A stretch of 5,397 nt of DNA from Methylovulum sp. (GTDB lineage Bacteria > Pseudomonadota > Gammaproteobacteria > Methylococcales > Methylomonadaceae), in the NCBI GenBank assembly GCA_004299465.1, contig SCST01000195.1, positions 1-5,397 on the forward strand. The letters run 5' to 3'. Numbering within the stretch: the stretch's first letter is position 1; every line of letters begins with the position of its first letter. The notes under the pieces are model-generated. The model saw only the letters and a program-made list of their open reading frames with translations. It was not told the origin of the DNA and ran no database searches. This document shows positions 1-5,397 of this stretch, one piece after another. The position numbers were made by a program, and so were the translations under genes.

Positions 1-700
1 TGATCAAAGCCAATTCATAGACCTCCGCAGTAAAGTGAATCGGGGTTATGCCGTGCCGGATCACAAAATGCACCAGCGTTGCGATGCTGGCGACCGTCAT
101 CGTATAAGCGGTAAAACGGGTTGAGCCTATGCGATGTGTCATAACGCCGCTACCCATCGTAAAACAGGCAAATACAACGGCGCTGCCCAGTACCAGCGCC
201 GAACCCAGCCAGATAGCCGACGCCGCCGATGAGAGCTGTTCGATAAAAACCAAGATCATGCCGGAGTAACTTAATGCCAGGGCAAGGCCGGTTTGTGCGG
301 CGATCTTCCGTTTATAGACCAGGGCCGAGAACAGCACGACAAAAGTCGGGTATAAAAACAGGATGATGCGCTCGAGTCCCGCCGGAATGTAATTCAGCCC
401 GGTAAAGTCCAGGTAGCTTGATACGTAATAGCCGATCAGCCCCAGCGCTACGATAACCAGCCATTGTTGTCTATCCAGCGGGTTCATGCCGGATTTTTTA
501 TTGTGCCAGATCGCGACCAGCAAAAAAAACGGCAGTGAAAATAGCATGCGCAACGCCATTAATGTAATCGCATCGACCTCGGCGTCGGCGGCGTAAGCCA
601 GTTTGATAATGATGGCTTTGGCGGAAAATCCGAGAGCGCCGAGCAGCACCAAGCAAAAGCCGGTCCAAAAATGATGTTTTTCTGTAGCGGGGTTGGACAA
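1..700 (-). CDS. EamA/DMT-family membrane transporter, C-terminus cut by window edge
   Basis: Reading the minus strand from 700 gives an uninterrupted 233-codon frame that runs off the left edge. It is a very hydrophobic protein with about seven membrane segments visible, near residues 12-35, 45-65, 80-100, 110-129, 136-153, 162-182 and 197-214. The stretch around residues 101-125 (GLNYIPAGLERIILFLYPTF) is the pattern I associate with EamA (drug/metabolite transporter) proteins, which usually have ten helices in two EamA repeats. The first repeat is complete here and the second is cut. The substrate cannot be told; family members export amino acids, metabolites or drugs across the inner membrane. 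The start is TTG at 698-700: an in-frame stop lies one codon upstream of it, and GAGGA (plus-strand 709-713) sits 8 bases ahead. The nearest upstream gene on the same strand ends 277 bases away, so the gene probably has its own promoter. The family call is firm, the substrate open. Confidence 0.9.
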   Translation of the reverse strand, partial: MSNPATEKHHFWTGFCLVLLGALGFSAKAIIIKLAYAADAEVDAITLMALRMLFSLPFFLLVAIWHNKKSGMNPLDRQQWLVIVALGLIGYYVSSYLDFTGLNYIPAGLERIILFLYPTFVVLFSALVYKRKIAAQTGLALALSYSGMILVFIEQLSSAASAIWLGSALVLGSAVVFACFTMGSGVMTHRIGSTRFTAYTMTVASIATLVHFVIRHGITPIHFTAEVYELALI

Positions 701-708
701 CCGTTAAA

Positions 709-713
709 TCCTC
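709..713 (-). promoter_or_regulatory. Ribosome binding site deciding a TTG start
   Basis: The plus strand reads TCCTC, which is GAGGA on the minus strand. It ends 8 bases before the TTG codon at 698-700. An in-frame TAA sits just upstream of that TTG, so no earlier start is possible, and no ATG occurs before about codon 49. This site is the main reason for choosing the TTG start of the EamA-type transporter. Confidence 0.75.
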
Positions 714-792
714 ATCTGTTAAAGCAGTATTCAGCCGCAGGGCGCACCTTGATTAAGAAAAAAGGTTAAGCACTCAATCATCAAAAACAATA

Positions 793-942
793 GAACGCAG
801 ATGATGATTATGATGAACACTGATAATCTTAAAGCGGCGATCAAATTCTCGCCGCTACCTGAAACGCGCATAGTGGGCAACTTTACCAAACTGAACGTTA
901 CAAAATCTTACACATCATCAATGACCAGCGTCATCTGCGTTC
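793..942. repeat. 12-base inverted repeat with partly conserved flanks (possible small dispersed element)
   Basis: GAACGCAGATGA at 793-804 is the exact reverse complement of TCATCTGCGTTC at 931-942, leaving 126 bases between the arms. Similarity extends weakly past the exact arms. On the minus strand the left arm sits in a context reading ATCAGTGTTCATC then ATCTGCGTTCTATT; the plus-strand right arm reads ACCAGCGTCATCTGCGTTCC. The two look like diverged inverted copies of one phrase, the left one carrying a short ATC-rich insertion. Arms with a hairpin between them are the shape of a small non-coding dispersed element, but no target-site duplication was found. Two independent copies of a common intergenic repeat would look the same. 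Confidence 0.5.
833..856 (-). terminator. Candidate weak intrinsic terminator of the kinase gene
   Basis: AGCGGCGA at 833-840 pairs with TCGCCGCT at 849-856 in an 8-bp GC-rich stem with an 8-base loop. Read leftward, the stem is followed only by TTTAAG, so the U-tract is short and the call is weak. It lies about 120 bases past the stop of the leftward kinase. It may instead be just the internal hairpin of the inverted-repeat element around it. Confidence 0.3.
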
Positions 943-977
943 CATTTTCTAATTGCCGGGCAGTTCAAAAATAGCAT

Positions 978-2009
978 TTACCTGAACGAGTCGATCAAGG
1001 CCTTTATCGCGGTTTCCTGGGCCGTGATGGACTCACATAAGCGGAATTGCCGGCTGGCGCGTTGTAAATTCTGTTCAGGCTCGGTGACTTTAAAGTACCG
1101 GTTTCCTTCCAGGTAATCCGTATAAAACCGTAAGCCCAATTCAAACGGGATCAGTTGTATGGCAGGGTACAAATAATCATATTCGCTTTCTGAGAAAAAC
1201 GTCTTAGCTTCGGCCAGGTAATGTTCCAGAATAGCCGCACATACCTCCAGGTCGAATGCGTTTGTTGCCGGATGCCGGCAGCAGGAGCGCAGGCAGTCGC
1301 CAATATCGTAATGTACCAGCCCCGGCTTGACGGTATCCAGGTCAATAAGGCTGACGATGGTTTTGCTGTGCCGGTCGAACAGGAAATTGTTCAATTTGGG
1401 GTCGCCGTGGATAACGCGCATTGGCAGCAAGCCTTGCTGTTTGGCTGTTTCCAGGGTGGCGGCGATGCGCCCGAAGCAGTCGATAATTTCTGCGCAGTAA
1501 CGGTCTCTCCTCTGGGATTGCCCCGCAATTTCGTGATAGCGCGCCAGATAGCCCGGCGTAATATGAAAACCGGGCAAGGTATCGTGCAGCAAGGCGGGAT
1601 TAAGGTCGCTGAGCAGGCGATGGAAATGGCCTAGTGCAAAGCCTGTTTGTTCGGCGTCGGCAAGCGTGCCCAGTGTGTTAAGGCTGCTTGTGTGGTCTAT
1701 AAAATGTTGCGCCCGCCAGTAATCGCCGTTGTCATCCCGGTAAAACGGTTGCCCGGCAGCGCTTGTTAAGATTTCCGGTATTTGTAAGCGGGCAGCATTT
1801 TTTTGCTTAATATGCTGGTTAATGATGATGAGGTTTGCCGTGATCAAGTCAGGGTCAGCGAAAACCTTTGTGTTGATGCGTTGCAGGACAAATTTGGATG
1901 CGGCGGCGGTGACCAGGAAAGTATCATTAATCAAGCCCTTGCCTAGCGGCGTTATGGCGAGGGCTGTACCGGGATGGAACTGATTGGCTATGTGAACTAA
2001 GGCATTCAT
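978..2009 (-). CDS. APH-fold phosphotransferase, NahK-like sugar kinase
   Basis: The protein is 343 residues if it starts at the ATG at 2007-2009. It has the aminoglycoside-phosphotransferase/choline-kinase fold (PF01636 type). HGDPKLNN at residues 201-208 is the catalytic loop, with D203 the expected catalytic Asp. IDLDTVKPG at 222-230 supplies the metal-binding Asp, and YDIGD follows at 234-238. The N-terminal segment GKGLINDTFLV (23-33) and VLQRINTKVF (41-50) are the nucleotide-binding lobe. These signatures and the length resemble N-acetylhexosamine 1-kinase (NahK), which phosphorylates GlcNAc/GalNAc at C1 in the cytoplasm; other small hydroxylated substrates remain possible. The frame stays open to a TTG at 2132, but the extra 41 residues look unlike a kinase N-terminus and resemble translated intergenic DNA, so I start at the ATG. 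No Shine-Dalgarno sequence precedes either start. No galactosamine or mucin-sugar genes are nearby, so the substrate is an inference. Confidence 0.85.
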   Translation of the reverse strand: MNALVHIANQFHPGTALAITPLGKGLINDTFLVTAAASKFVLQRINTKVFADPDLITANLIIINQHIKQKNAARLQIPEILTSAAGQPFYRDDNGDYWRAQHFIDHTSSLNTLGTLADAEQTGFALGHFHRLLSDLNPALLHDTLPGFHITPGYLARYHEIAGQSQRRDRYCAEIIDCFGRIAATLETAKQQGLLPMRVIHGDPKLNNFLFDRHSKTIVSLIDLDTVKPGLVHYDIGDCLRSCCRHPATNAFDLEVCAAILEHYLAEAKTFFSESEYDYLYPAIQLIPFELGLRFYTDYLEGNRYFKVTEPEQNLQRASRQFRLCESITAQETAIKALIDSFR

Positions 2010-2338
2010 TGGGAGTGGAAATTTAAGCTGATAATGCGGTTTAGGGAGGAGCAGGGCTGAAATCACGAAGAACGTAAGGGATACGGCGTTTTGCCATCGA
2101 TTTTTGGTAACGACAGGCGTAGCGAAACGCAAGGTGGAACCGCCTGAATCGCTTCGTTAATTTTTGCGGCCATGTCTATTTTCTTGTGTTTTAATGTCGA
2201 TTAAGCTTCTATCTCAAAATATTAGGAATAATGTCCATCTGTTTTTTTTAGGTTGTCATAAAATTAAGGCCGCAGCCCTTGGATTCGACCGCAGCATCGG
2301 AAAACCGCAATAGTTACATAAAAGGCAAGAATATAACC
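2010..2338. other. Divergent intergenic region between kinase and SulP genes
   Basis: This stretch must hold the promoters of both flanking genes. The left half (2010-2172) is GC-balanced, stays open in the kinase frame by chance, and is bounded by short inverted arms: GCGGTT at 2036-2041 and AACCGC at 2138-2143. The phrase GGCGTAGCGAAACGC near 2116-2130 is self-complementary in part and looks like an intergenic repeat. The right half (2173-2278) is AT-rich. The best -10-like hexamer there for the rightward gene is AATAAT at 2227-2232, and I found no good -35 at the proper spacing. A run of eight T residues lies at 2242-2249. No small gene is supported. Confidence 0.5.
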
Positions 2339-4546
2339 ATGTTTAGCAGCACATCAAAATACAGCGCTATCTTCTCGAACCTGAAATACGATATTTCTGC
2401 GGGTATAGCGGTTTTCCTGGTCGCCGTGCCGTTATCGCTAGGCATAGCGCTGGCATCGGGCGCACCGCTGTTTTCCGGCCTGATTACCGGCATTATCGGC
2501 GGCTTGGTCGTTGCTCCGTTAAGCGGTTCATCGCTGGGGATCAGTGGCGCGGCGGCGGGGCTTGCGGTTATTGTGCTCACGGCAATACAGGAGCTGGGCT
2601 TCAATGTTTTTTTACTGGCGCTGGTTTTGGCGGGCTTGTTCCAGATCGTTATGGGCTTGTTGAAAGCCGGGGTTATCGCCTATTACTTCCCATCCTCGGT
2701 GATTAACGGCATGCTGTCGGGCATAGGCATCATCCTTTTCCTGAAGCAAATTCCGCATGCTGTCGGTTATGATCGCGATTACGAAGGCGATATTACGTTT
2801 TTCCAGGCGGATGATTACTCGTCGTTTACCGAATTACTGCACATGCTGGATTTTGTTTCGCCGGGCGCGATATGGGTTGCCGTCGTTTCGCTGGCGACAT
2901 TGCTGTTATGGGAGCGGCCGGTGCTAAAACAATACCTGTTTTTCCAATGGACGCCATCGGTTTTGGCGGCTGTGGCCGCAGGTGTGCTGAGCAATCAATT
3001 GTTGCAGGATTTTTATCCCGACCTCGCGCTCGGCAATGGGCACTTGGTCGTGATTCCGGTTATGCAAAATGCCGCCGATTTGATAAGCCAATTGCATTTC
3101 CCCGATTTTTCGGCGCTCACGCATCCCGACGTCTACCTGACGGCGCTGTCGCTGGCGGTTGTCGCGAGCCTGGAAACCTTGCTTGCGGTGGAAGCCGTCG
3201 ATAAACTCGATGTTTACAAAAGGCCCACGCCGACCAATCGCGAATTGATTGTCCAGGGGCTTGGCAATATCAGTTCGGGCTTGATTGGCGGATTGCCGTT
3301 GACACAGGTGATCGTGCGCAGTTCGTTTAACATCCAAGCGGGCGCCAAAACCAAGGCGGCCGGTGTTGTGCACGGCTTGCTGATGCTGTTCACCGCCATT
3401 TTCATACCCGCTGTGTTGCACAAGATTCCGCTGGCGAGCCTGGCCGCGATACTGCTTGTCGTCGCTTATAGGCTGGCGAGGCTGCAAGTGCTTGAGACCA
3501 TGTACAGGGCCGGTTTATATCATTTTGTGCCGTATTGCGCGACGATTGCCGGGCTGGTATTTACCGATATGCTGACTGGCATTATTATCGGCCTGACGAC
3601 GGCATTGTTTTCGATATTGCTGGAAAATTACAAGACGTCGTTTTATTTTCGGGAAATGCATATCGGCAACAAGATCATATTGCGCCTGGCCGAGCAGGTG
3701 TCTTTCCTGAATAAGGCGAATATCCAGCAGACACTTGAACAATTACCGGCGCAATCGGAAGTCGTCATTGATGCGACGCGCTCGAAATATATCGATTACG
3801 ATGTGTTTGAGATTATCCAGAATTTCAGGCGCGAAGCCGAACTGAAAAATATCAGGCTGACGATTGAAAATCTGCGCGGATACGGCACCCTGGCGCCCGT
3901 CAGTAATGCGCGTCCGCCGACTTATGATGCGCAGCAGTCGTTAACGCCGGCCCAGGTGCTGGCAATACTGAAGGACGGTAATGAGAATTTCGTCAATAAT
4001 TTAAAAGCCAACCGGAACTTGCTGGAACAGGTTAATGATACGCGCCAGGGGCAATTCCCGATTGCGATTATTCTCAGTTGCATGGATTCGCGCACGTCCG
4101 TGGAACTGGTTTTTGACCAGGGCTTGGGCGATGTGTTCAGCGTGCGCGTCGCGGGCAATATCATTAATGACGATATTCTGGGGAGTATGGAATTTGCCTG
4201 CAAGCTGGCCGGCTCGAAACTGGTTGTCGTGCTTGGGCATACGCATTGCGGCGCTATCAAAGGCGCTTGCGCACAGGTGCAGCTTGATCATTTGACCGGG
4301 CTGTTGGACAAAATCAAGCCGGCCGTCGATGCGGTAGGCAGGGATGACGCTGTGCAAATAACGGCGGCTGACGGCGATTGGGTACAAAAAGTAGCCGATA
4401 AAAATGTGCAATTGACCGTTGACGAGATCAGGCGCCGGAGTCCGTTGTTGAACGTAATGGTTGAGAAGCGTGACATCGGTATAGTCGGCGCGATGTATGA
4501 TATTGAAACCGGGAAGGTACGGTTTTATTCGGATGTGCCATTGTGA
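2339..4546 (+). CDS. SulP anion transporter fused to beta-carbonic anhydrase (probable bicarbonate transporter)
   Basis: The protein is 735 residues. Residues about 15-430 are a SulP (SLC26-like) membrane domain of many helices. It includes LKYDISAGIAVFLVAVPLSL at 15-34, SGSSLGISGAAAG at 62-74 and GGLPLTQVIVRSS at 317-329. Residues about 436-515 are a STAS-like segment (VVIDATRSKYIDYDVFE). From about 536 to the end lies a beta-carbonic anhydrase: SCMDSR gives Cys581, the Asp583/Arg585 dyad, and GHTHCGA gives His634 and Cys637. All expected zinc ligands are present, so the enzyme looks active. Fusions of SulP proteins with carbonic anhydrase are a known group proposed to move bicarbonate across the inner membrane while the cytoplasmic enzyme interconverts CO2 and bicarbonate. 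Transported ion and direction are inferred. The ATG at 2339 is chosen because it precedes the typical family N-terminus. An in-frame TTG at 2279 would add 20 polar residues without similarity. The ribosome site is weak (AAGGCAAG, ending 9 bases before the ATG). Confidence 0.92.
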   Translation: MFSSTSKYSAIFSNLKYDISAGIAVFLVAVPLSLGIALASGAPLFSGLITGIIGGLVVAPLSGSSLGISGAAAGLAVIVLTAIQELGFNVFLLALVLAGLFQIVMGLLKAGVIAYYFPSSVINGMLSGIGIILFLKQIPHAVGYDRDYEGDITFFQADDYSSFTELLHMLDFVSPGAIWVAVVSLATLLLWERPVLKQYLFFQWTPSVLAAVAAGVLSNQLLQDFYPDLALGNGHLVVIPVMQNAADLISQLHFPDFSALTHPDVYLTALSLAVVASLETLLAVEAVDKLDVYKRPTPTNRELIVQGLGNISSGLIGGLPLTQVIVRSSFNIQAGAKTKAAGVVHGLLMLFTAIFIPAVLHKIPLASLAAILLVVAYRLARLQVLETMYRAGLYHFVPYCATIAGLVFTDMLTGIIIGLTTALFSILLENYKTSFYFREMHIGNKIILRLAEQVSFLNKANIQQTLEQLPAQSEVVIDATRSKYIDYDVFEIIQNFRREAELKNIRLTIENLRGYGTLAPVSNARPPTYDAQQSLTPAQVLAILKDGNENFVNNLKANRNLLEQVNDTRQGQFPIAIILSCMDSRTSVELVFDQGLGDVFSVRVAGNIINDDILGSMEFACKLAGSKLVVVLGHTHCGAIKGACAQVQLDHLTGLLDKIKPAVDAVGRDDAVQITAADGDWVQKVADKNVQLTVDEIRRRSPLLNVMVEKRDIGIVGAMYDIETGKVRFYSDVPL

Positions 4547-4605
4547 TGCGGCGCAAAGCCTAGCGCTTGTGTTTGCCGGTTATTATGGGTGGTCTTTAAG
4601 CCTGC
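4547..4605. other. Short spacer between convergent SulP and toxin genes
   Basis: These 59 bases separate the stop of the rightward transporter gene from the stop of the leftward toxin gene. Short complementary words occur (AAGC at 4556-4559 with GCTT at 4565-4568; GCAAA at 4553-4557 with TTTGC at 4572-4576). None makes a strong stem followed by a T-run, so no bidirectional terminator can be named. Confidence 0.5.
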
Positions 4606-4914
4606 TTACTCGCTTGATATTCGTTGGCTGACTTCATCTGTGTCGAGTTGTTTTCGCTTGTGCACAACGGCAAGGATGAATATCCGGCTCTGACGCAGGT
4701 GATAGAGGATGCGCCAAACATAGGCGCTGATTTCTCGCAGGCTGTCTTCGTTAAGCTCGGGGATAGTTTTACCCAGACGGGGAAGTTCGGCTAAGGTATC
4801 GGCTTTGCGCAGGATCTCCCTGGTCACGGTGTTGGCGTTTTGCGGCGCATCTTTGGCAATGTAATCGTGAATGGCTTTGAGATCGGCGCGGGCGCTGAGC
4901 GTCCAGATTACCAC
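4606..4914 (-). CDS. RelE/ParE-family toxin of a type II toxin-antitoxin pair
   Basis: A 102-residue protein, the usual size for this fold. The opening WTLSARADLKAIHDYIAKD (residues 4-22) is the typical RelE/ParE start: a beta strand, then a helix with a conserved A-x-x-D-L-x-x-I-x-x-Y-I pattern. It is followed by LPRLGKTIPEL (44-54), REI (60-62) and the C-terminal core WRILYHL (67-73) with IFILAVVHKRKQL (78-90). This matches PF05016-type toxins, which act in the cytoplasm either on gyrase (ParE) or on ribosome-bound mRNA (RelE). Sequence alone does not decide; the extended helical start and the W-R-I-x-Y core look more ParE-like. The start is GTG at 4912-4914, and its GTGGTAA overlaps the last 7 bases of the antitoxin gene, implying translational coupling. 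The frame is intact. Confidence 0.88.
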   Translation of the reverse strand: MVIWTLSARADLKAIHDYIAKDAPQNANTVTREILRKADTLAELPRLGKTIPELNEDSLREISAYVWRILYHLRQSRIFILAVVHKRKQLDTDEVSQRISSE

Positions 4915-5093
4915 TGTTCTATCTCGCGGCGAATCTCCTCGCTGGGAATCCCCCGGCTTTCTTCCACGTCCTTCAAACCTTGGCGAATCTTGTTGAGCAC
5001 GTAGAGCCGGTAAACAATTTCGTCGAAATCCACGTTGTCAGGCAAACGCTGGATGGCTTCCATAGCCTCCTGCTTGGCATTATCTGTGAGCAT
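4908..5093 (-). CDS. Antitoxin partner of the RelE/ParE toxin
   Basis: A 61-residue, highly charged helical protein directly upstream of, and overlapping, the toxin gene. The pattern of an AIQRLPDNVDFDEIVYRLY segment (residues 13-31), a KIRQGLKDVEES helix (35-46) and a short acidic tail (SEEIRREIEQW) recalls small proteins often annotated as antitoxins beside RelE/ParE toxins. I do not see a clear ribbon-helix-helix, helix-turn-helix or Phd/YefM domain, so how it might bind DNA is unclear. Expected role: to bind and neutralise the toxin, and perhaps repress the pair. The ATG at 5091-5093 has an excellent ribosome binding site, AAGGAG (plus-strand 5102-5107), 8 bases ahead. Function is inferred mainly from context. 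Confidence 0.8.
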   Translation of the reverse strand: MLTDNAKQEAMEAIQRLPDNVDFDEIVYRLYVLNKIRQGLKDVEESRGIPSEEIRREIEQW

Positions 5094-5101
5094 AAAATTT
5101 T

Positions 5102-5107
5102 CTCCTT
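5102..5107 (-). promoter_or_regulatory. Strong ribosome binding site of the antitoxin gene
   Basis: CTCCTT on the plus strand is AAGGAG on the minus strand, 8 bases from the antitoxin ATG. The toxin's GTG start lacks a comparable site close by; the nearest purine-rich word, GAGGAG, is about 20 bases upstream inside the antitoxin gene. Antitoxin output should therefore exceed toxin output, as expected for such pairs. Confidence 0.75.
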
Positions 5108-5123
5108 TTTTGAGGCTGGAATT

Positions 5124-5159
5124 TGTATACCTGCCTGTATCATGTTTTAAAACAGTATC
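5124..5159 (-). promoter_or_regulatory. Candidate promoter and operator of the toxin-antitoxin pair
   Basis: TGTTTTAAAACA at 5143-5154 is a perfect 12-base palindrome. It is flanked by a direct GTATC repeat at 5137-5141 and 5155-5159, and a further TGTAT at 5124-5128 repeats TGTAT at 5136-5140 with a 12-base period. On the minus strand TATACA (5124-5129) is a plausible -10, 17 bases from TTTTAA inside the palindrome, a weak -35. A regulator bound at the palindrome would block this promoter. Autoregulation is usual for type II pairs; here it is inferred from layout only. Confidence 0.4.
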
Positions 5160-5397
5160 TAAGAGCTACGGACTCCACAGCAATGCTTAAATTTCTTGCC
5201 GCTGCCGCATGAGCACAGTGCTTTCCTGTTTTGCGGCAGCGTTTGGCCTGCTGCGGTAAAATACCTGACGGTGCCGTCCAGGTAAAACCAGCGATTATCC
5301 GTTTTATTAAAACGACTGGTTTCATTCATGATCCATTCCTCGCCATCGAACAGGTAATGCGCATTAAACGTTACCGTGGCTTTATGGTCTTTAATGC
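5159..5397 (-). CDS. ychJ: YchJ-family SEC-C protein, N-terminus cut by window edge
   Basis: The minus strand reads 78 codons from the right edge to a TAG at 5159-5161. The first part (ATVTFNAHYLFDGEEWIMNE, then SRFNKTDNRWFYLDG) has the pattern of the NTF2-like core of YchJ (UPF0225): a strand with ATV-x-F-x-A-x-Y, then a conserved SRF and a W-(F/Y)-Y-x-D-G turn. The end is a SEC-C zinc motif, CSCGSGKKFKHCC, with the C-x-C and C-C ligands. The family is cytoplasmic and its precise job is not established. Full-length members are about 120-160 residues, often with a second Cys motif at the N-terminus, so perhaps half the gene lies outside the window. It is followed after 65 bases by the toxin-antitoxin pair on the same strand, so some read-through into that pair is possible. 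No terminator is evident between them. Confidence 0.85.
   Translation of the reverse strand, partial: IKDHKATVTFNAHYLFDGEEWIMNETSRFNKTDNRWFYLDGTVRYFTAAGQTLPQNRKALCSCGSGKKFKHCCGVRSS

Larger units (their letters stand above)
701..977. other. Intergenic region between two leftward genes, with inverted repeat and hairpin
   Basis: This stretch follows the stop of the kinase gene and precedes the start of the transporter gene, both read leftward. It contains a 12-base perfect inverted repeat (793-804 with 931-942), a GC-rich hairpin inside that repeat (833-856), and an A-rich run near 768-772. I found no convincing promoter hexamers for the transporter. One open frame on the plus strand (801-974) has ATG-rich, repeat-like sequence and no ribosome binding site, so I do not call it a gene. 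Confidence 0.6.

Noticed and set aside
801..974. Plus-strand open frame of 57 codons starting with several ATG codons
   Set aside because: It has no ribosome binding site and a composition driven by ATG/ATC repeats. It lies across the inverted repeat and hairpin, so it is better explained as non-coding repeat sequence.
1221..1634. Plus-strand open frame of 137 codons inside the kinase gene
   Set aside because: It is a shadow on the opposite strand of a gene with clear kinase motifs, and its translation shows no domain of its own.
2063..2173. Minus-strand frame of 36 codons starting ATG GCC GCA upstream of the kinase
   Set aside because: It is short, has no clear ribosome binding site and no recognisable family, and its second half lies in the repeat-like stretch.
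2253..2258. TTGTCA as a -35 box for the SulP fusion gene
   Set aside because: The hexamer is good, but at 16-18 bases downstream there is only GC-rich sequence with no -10-like match.
2279..2338. In-frame TTG giving 20 more residues to the SulP fusion
   Set aside because: The extra residues are polar and unlike the family N-terminus. The ATG at 2339 begins a typical SulP start.
2924..3487. Minus-strand open frame of 187 codons inside the SulP gene
   Set aside because: Its Arg/Gln-rich translation is typical of the antisense of a membrane protein gene. The sense strand carries conserved SulP motifs through the whole stretch.
4547..4605. Possible bidirectional terminator between the convergent genes
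   Set aside because: Only 4-5 base stems could be drawn, and none is followed by a T-run in either direction.
5140..5325. Minus-strand open frame of 61 codons near the right edge
   Set aside because: It is out of frame with the true YchJ-type coding sequence, which ends at 5159 and shows the SEC-C cysteine motif.

Overview
The window reads as a chromosomal stretch of a Gram-negative proteobacterium, probably a gammaproteobacterium. This rests on the YchJ-type SEC-C protein, the style of the SulP-carbonic anhydrase fusion, and a base composition that looks close to balanced by eye. Nothing in it fixes genus or species. No rRNA, tRNA, insertion sequence, CRISPR array or phage gene was seen.

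Layout from left to right: (1) A leftward EamA/DMT-type membrane transporter (1-700) is cut by the left edge and starts at TTG behind a good ribosome binding site. (2) An intergenic stretch (701-977) holds a 12-base inverted repeat and an 8-bp hairpin, and has no credible gene. (3) A leftward APH-fold small-molecule kinase resembling N-acetylhexosamine 1-kinase (NahK) has its likely start at 2009, not at the far end of the open frame. (4) A divergent intergenic region (2010-2338) has a repeat-like half and an AT-rich half that should hold the promoter of the next gene. (5) A long rightward gene (2339-4546) encodes a SulP anion transporter with a STAS-like segment and a complete-looking beta-carbonic anhydrase on its C-terminus, a presumed bicarbonate transporter. 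(6) A leftward antitoxin/toxin pair (5093-4606) has genes overlapping by 7 bases. The toxin is a RelE/ParE-fold protein, and a palindromic candidate operator lies upstream. (7) The C-terminal part of a leftward YchJ-family SEC-C protein is cut by the right edge.

The genes do not form one pathway. The transporter-carbonic anhydrase fusion is a self-contained inorganic-carbon handling unit with no carboxysome, Rubisco or LysR-regulator gene visible nearby. The toxin-antitoxin pair is inserted between it and the YchJ gene, and its toxin end faces the SulP gene across only 59 bases. The kinase and the EamA transporter share a strand but are 277 bases apart, so co-transcription is not obvious. I see no clearly undescribed system. 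The items most worth a second look are the fusion transporter's altered ion-site residues, the toxin-antitoxin promoter and operator layout, and the intergenic inverted repeat.
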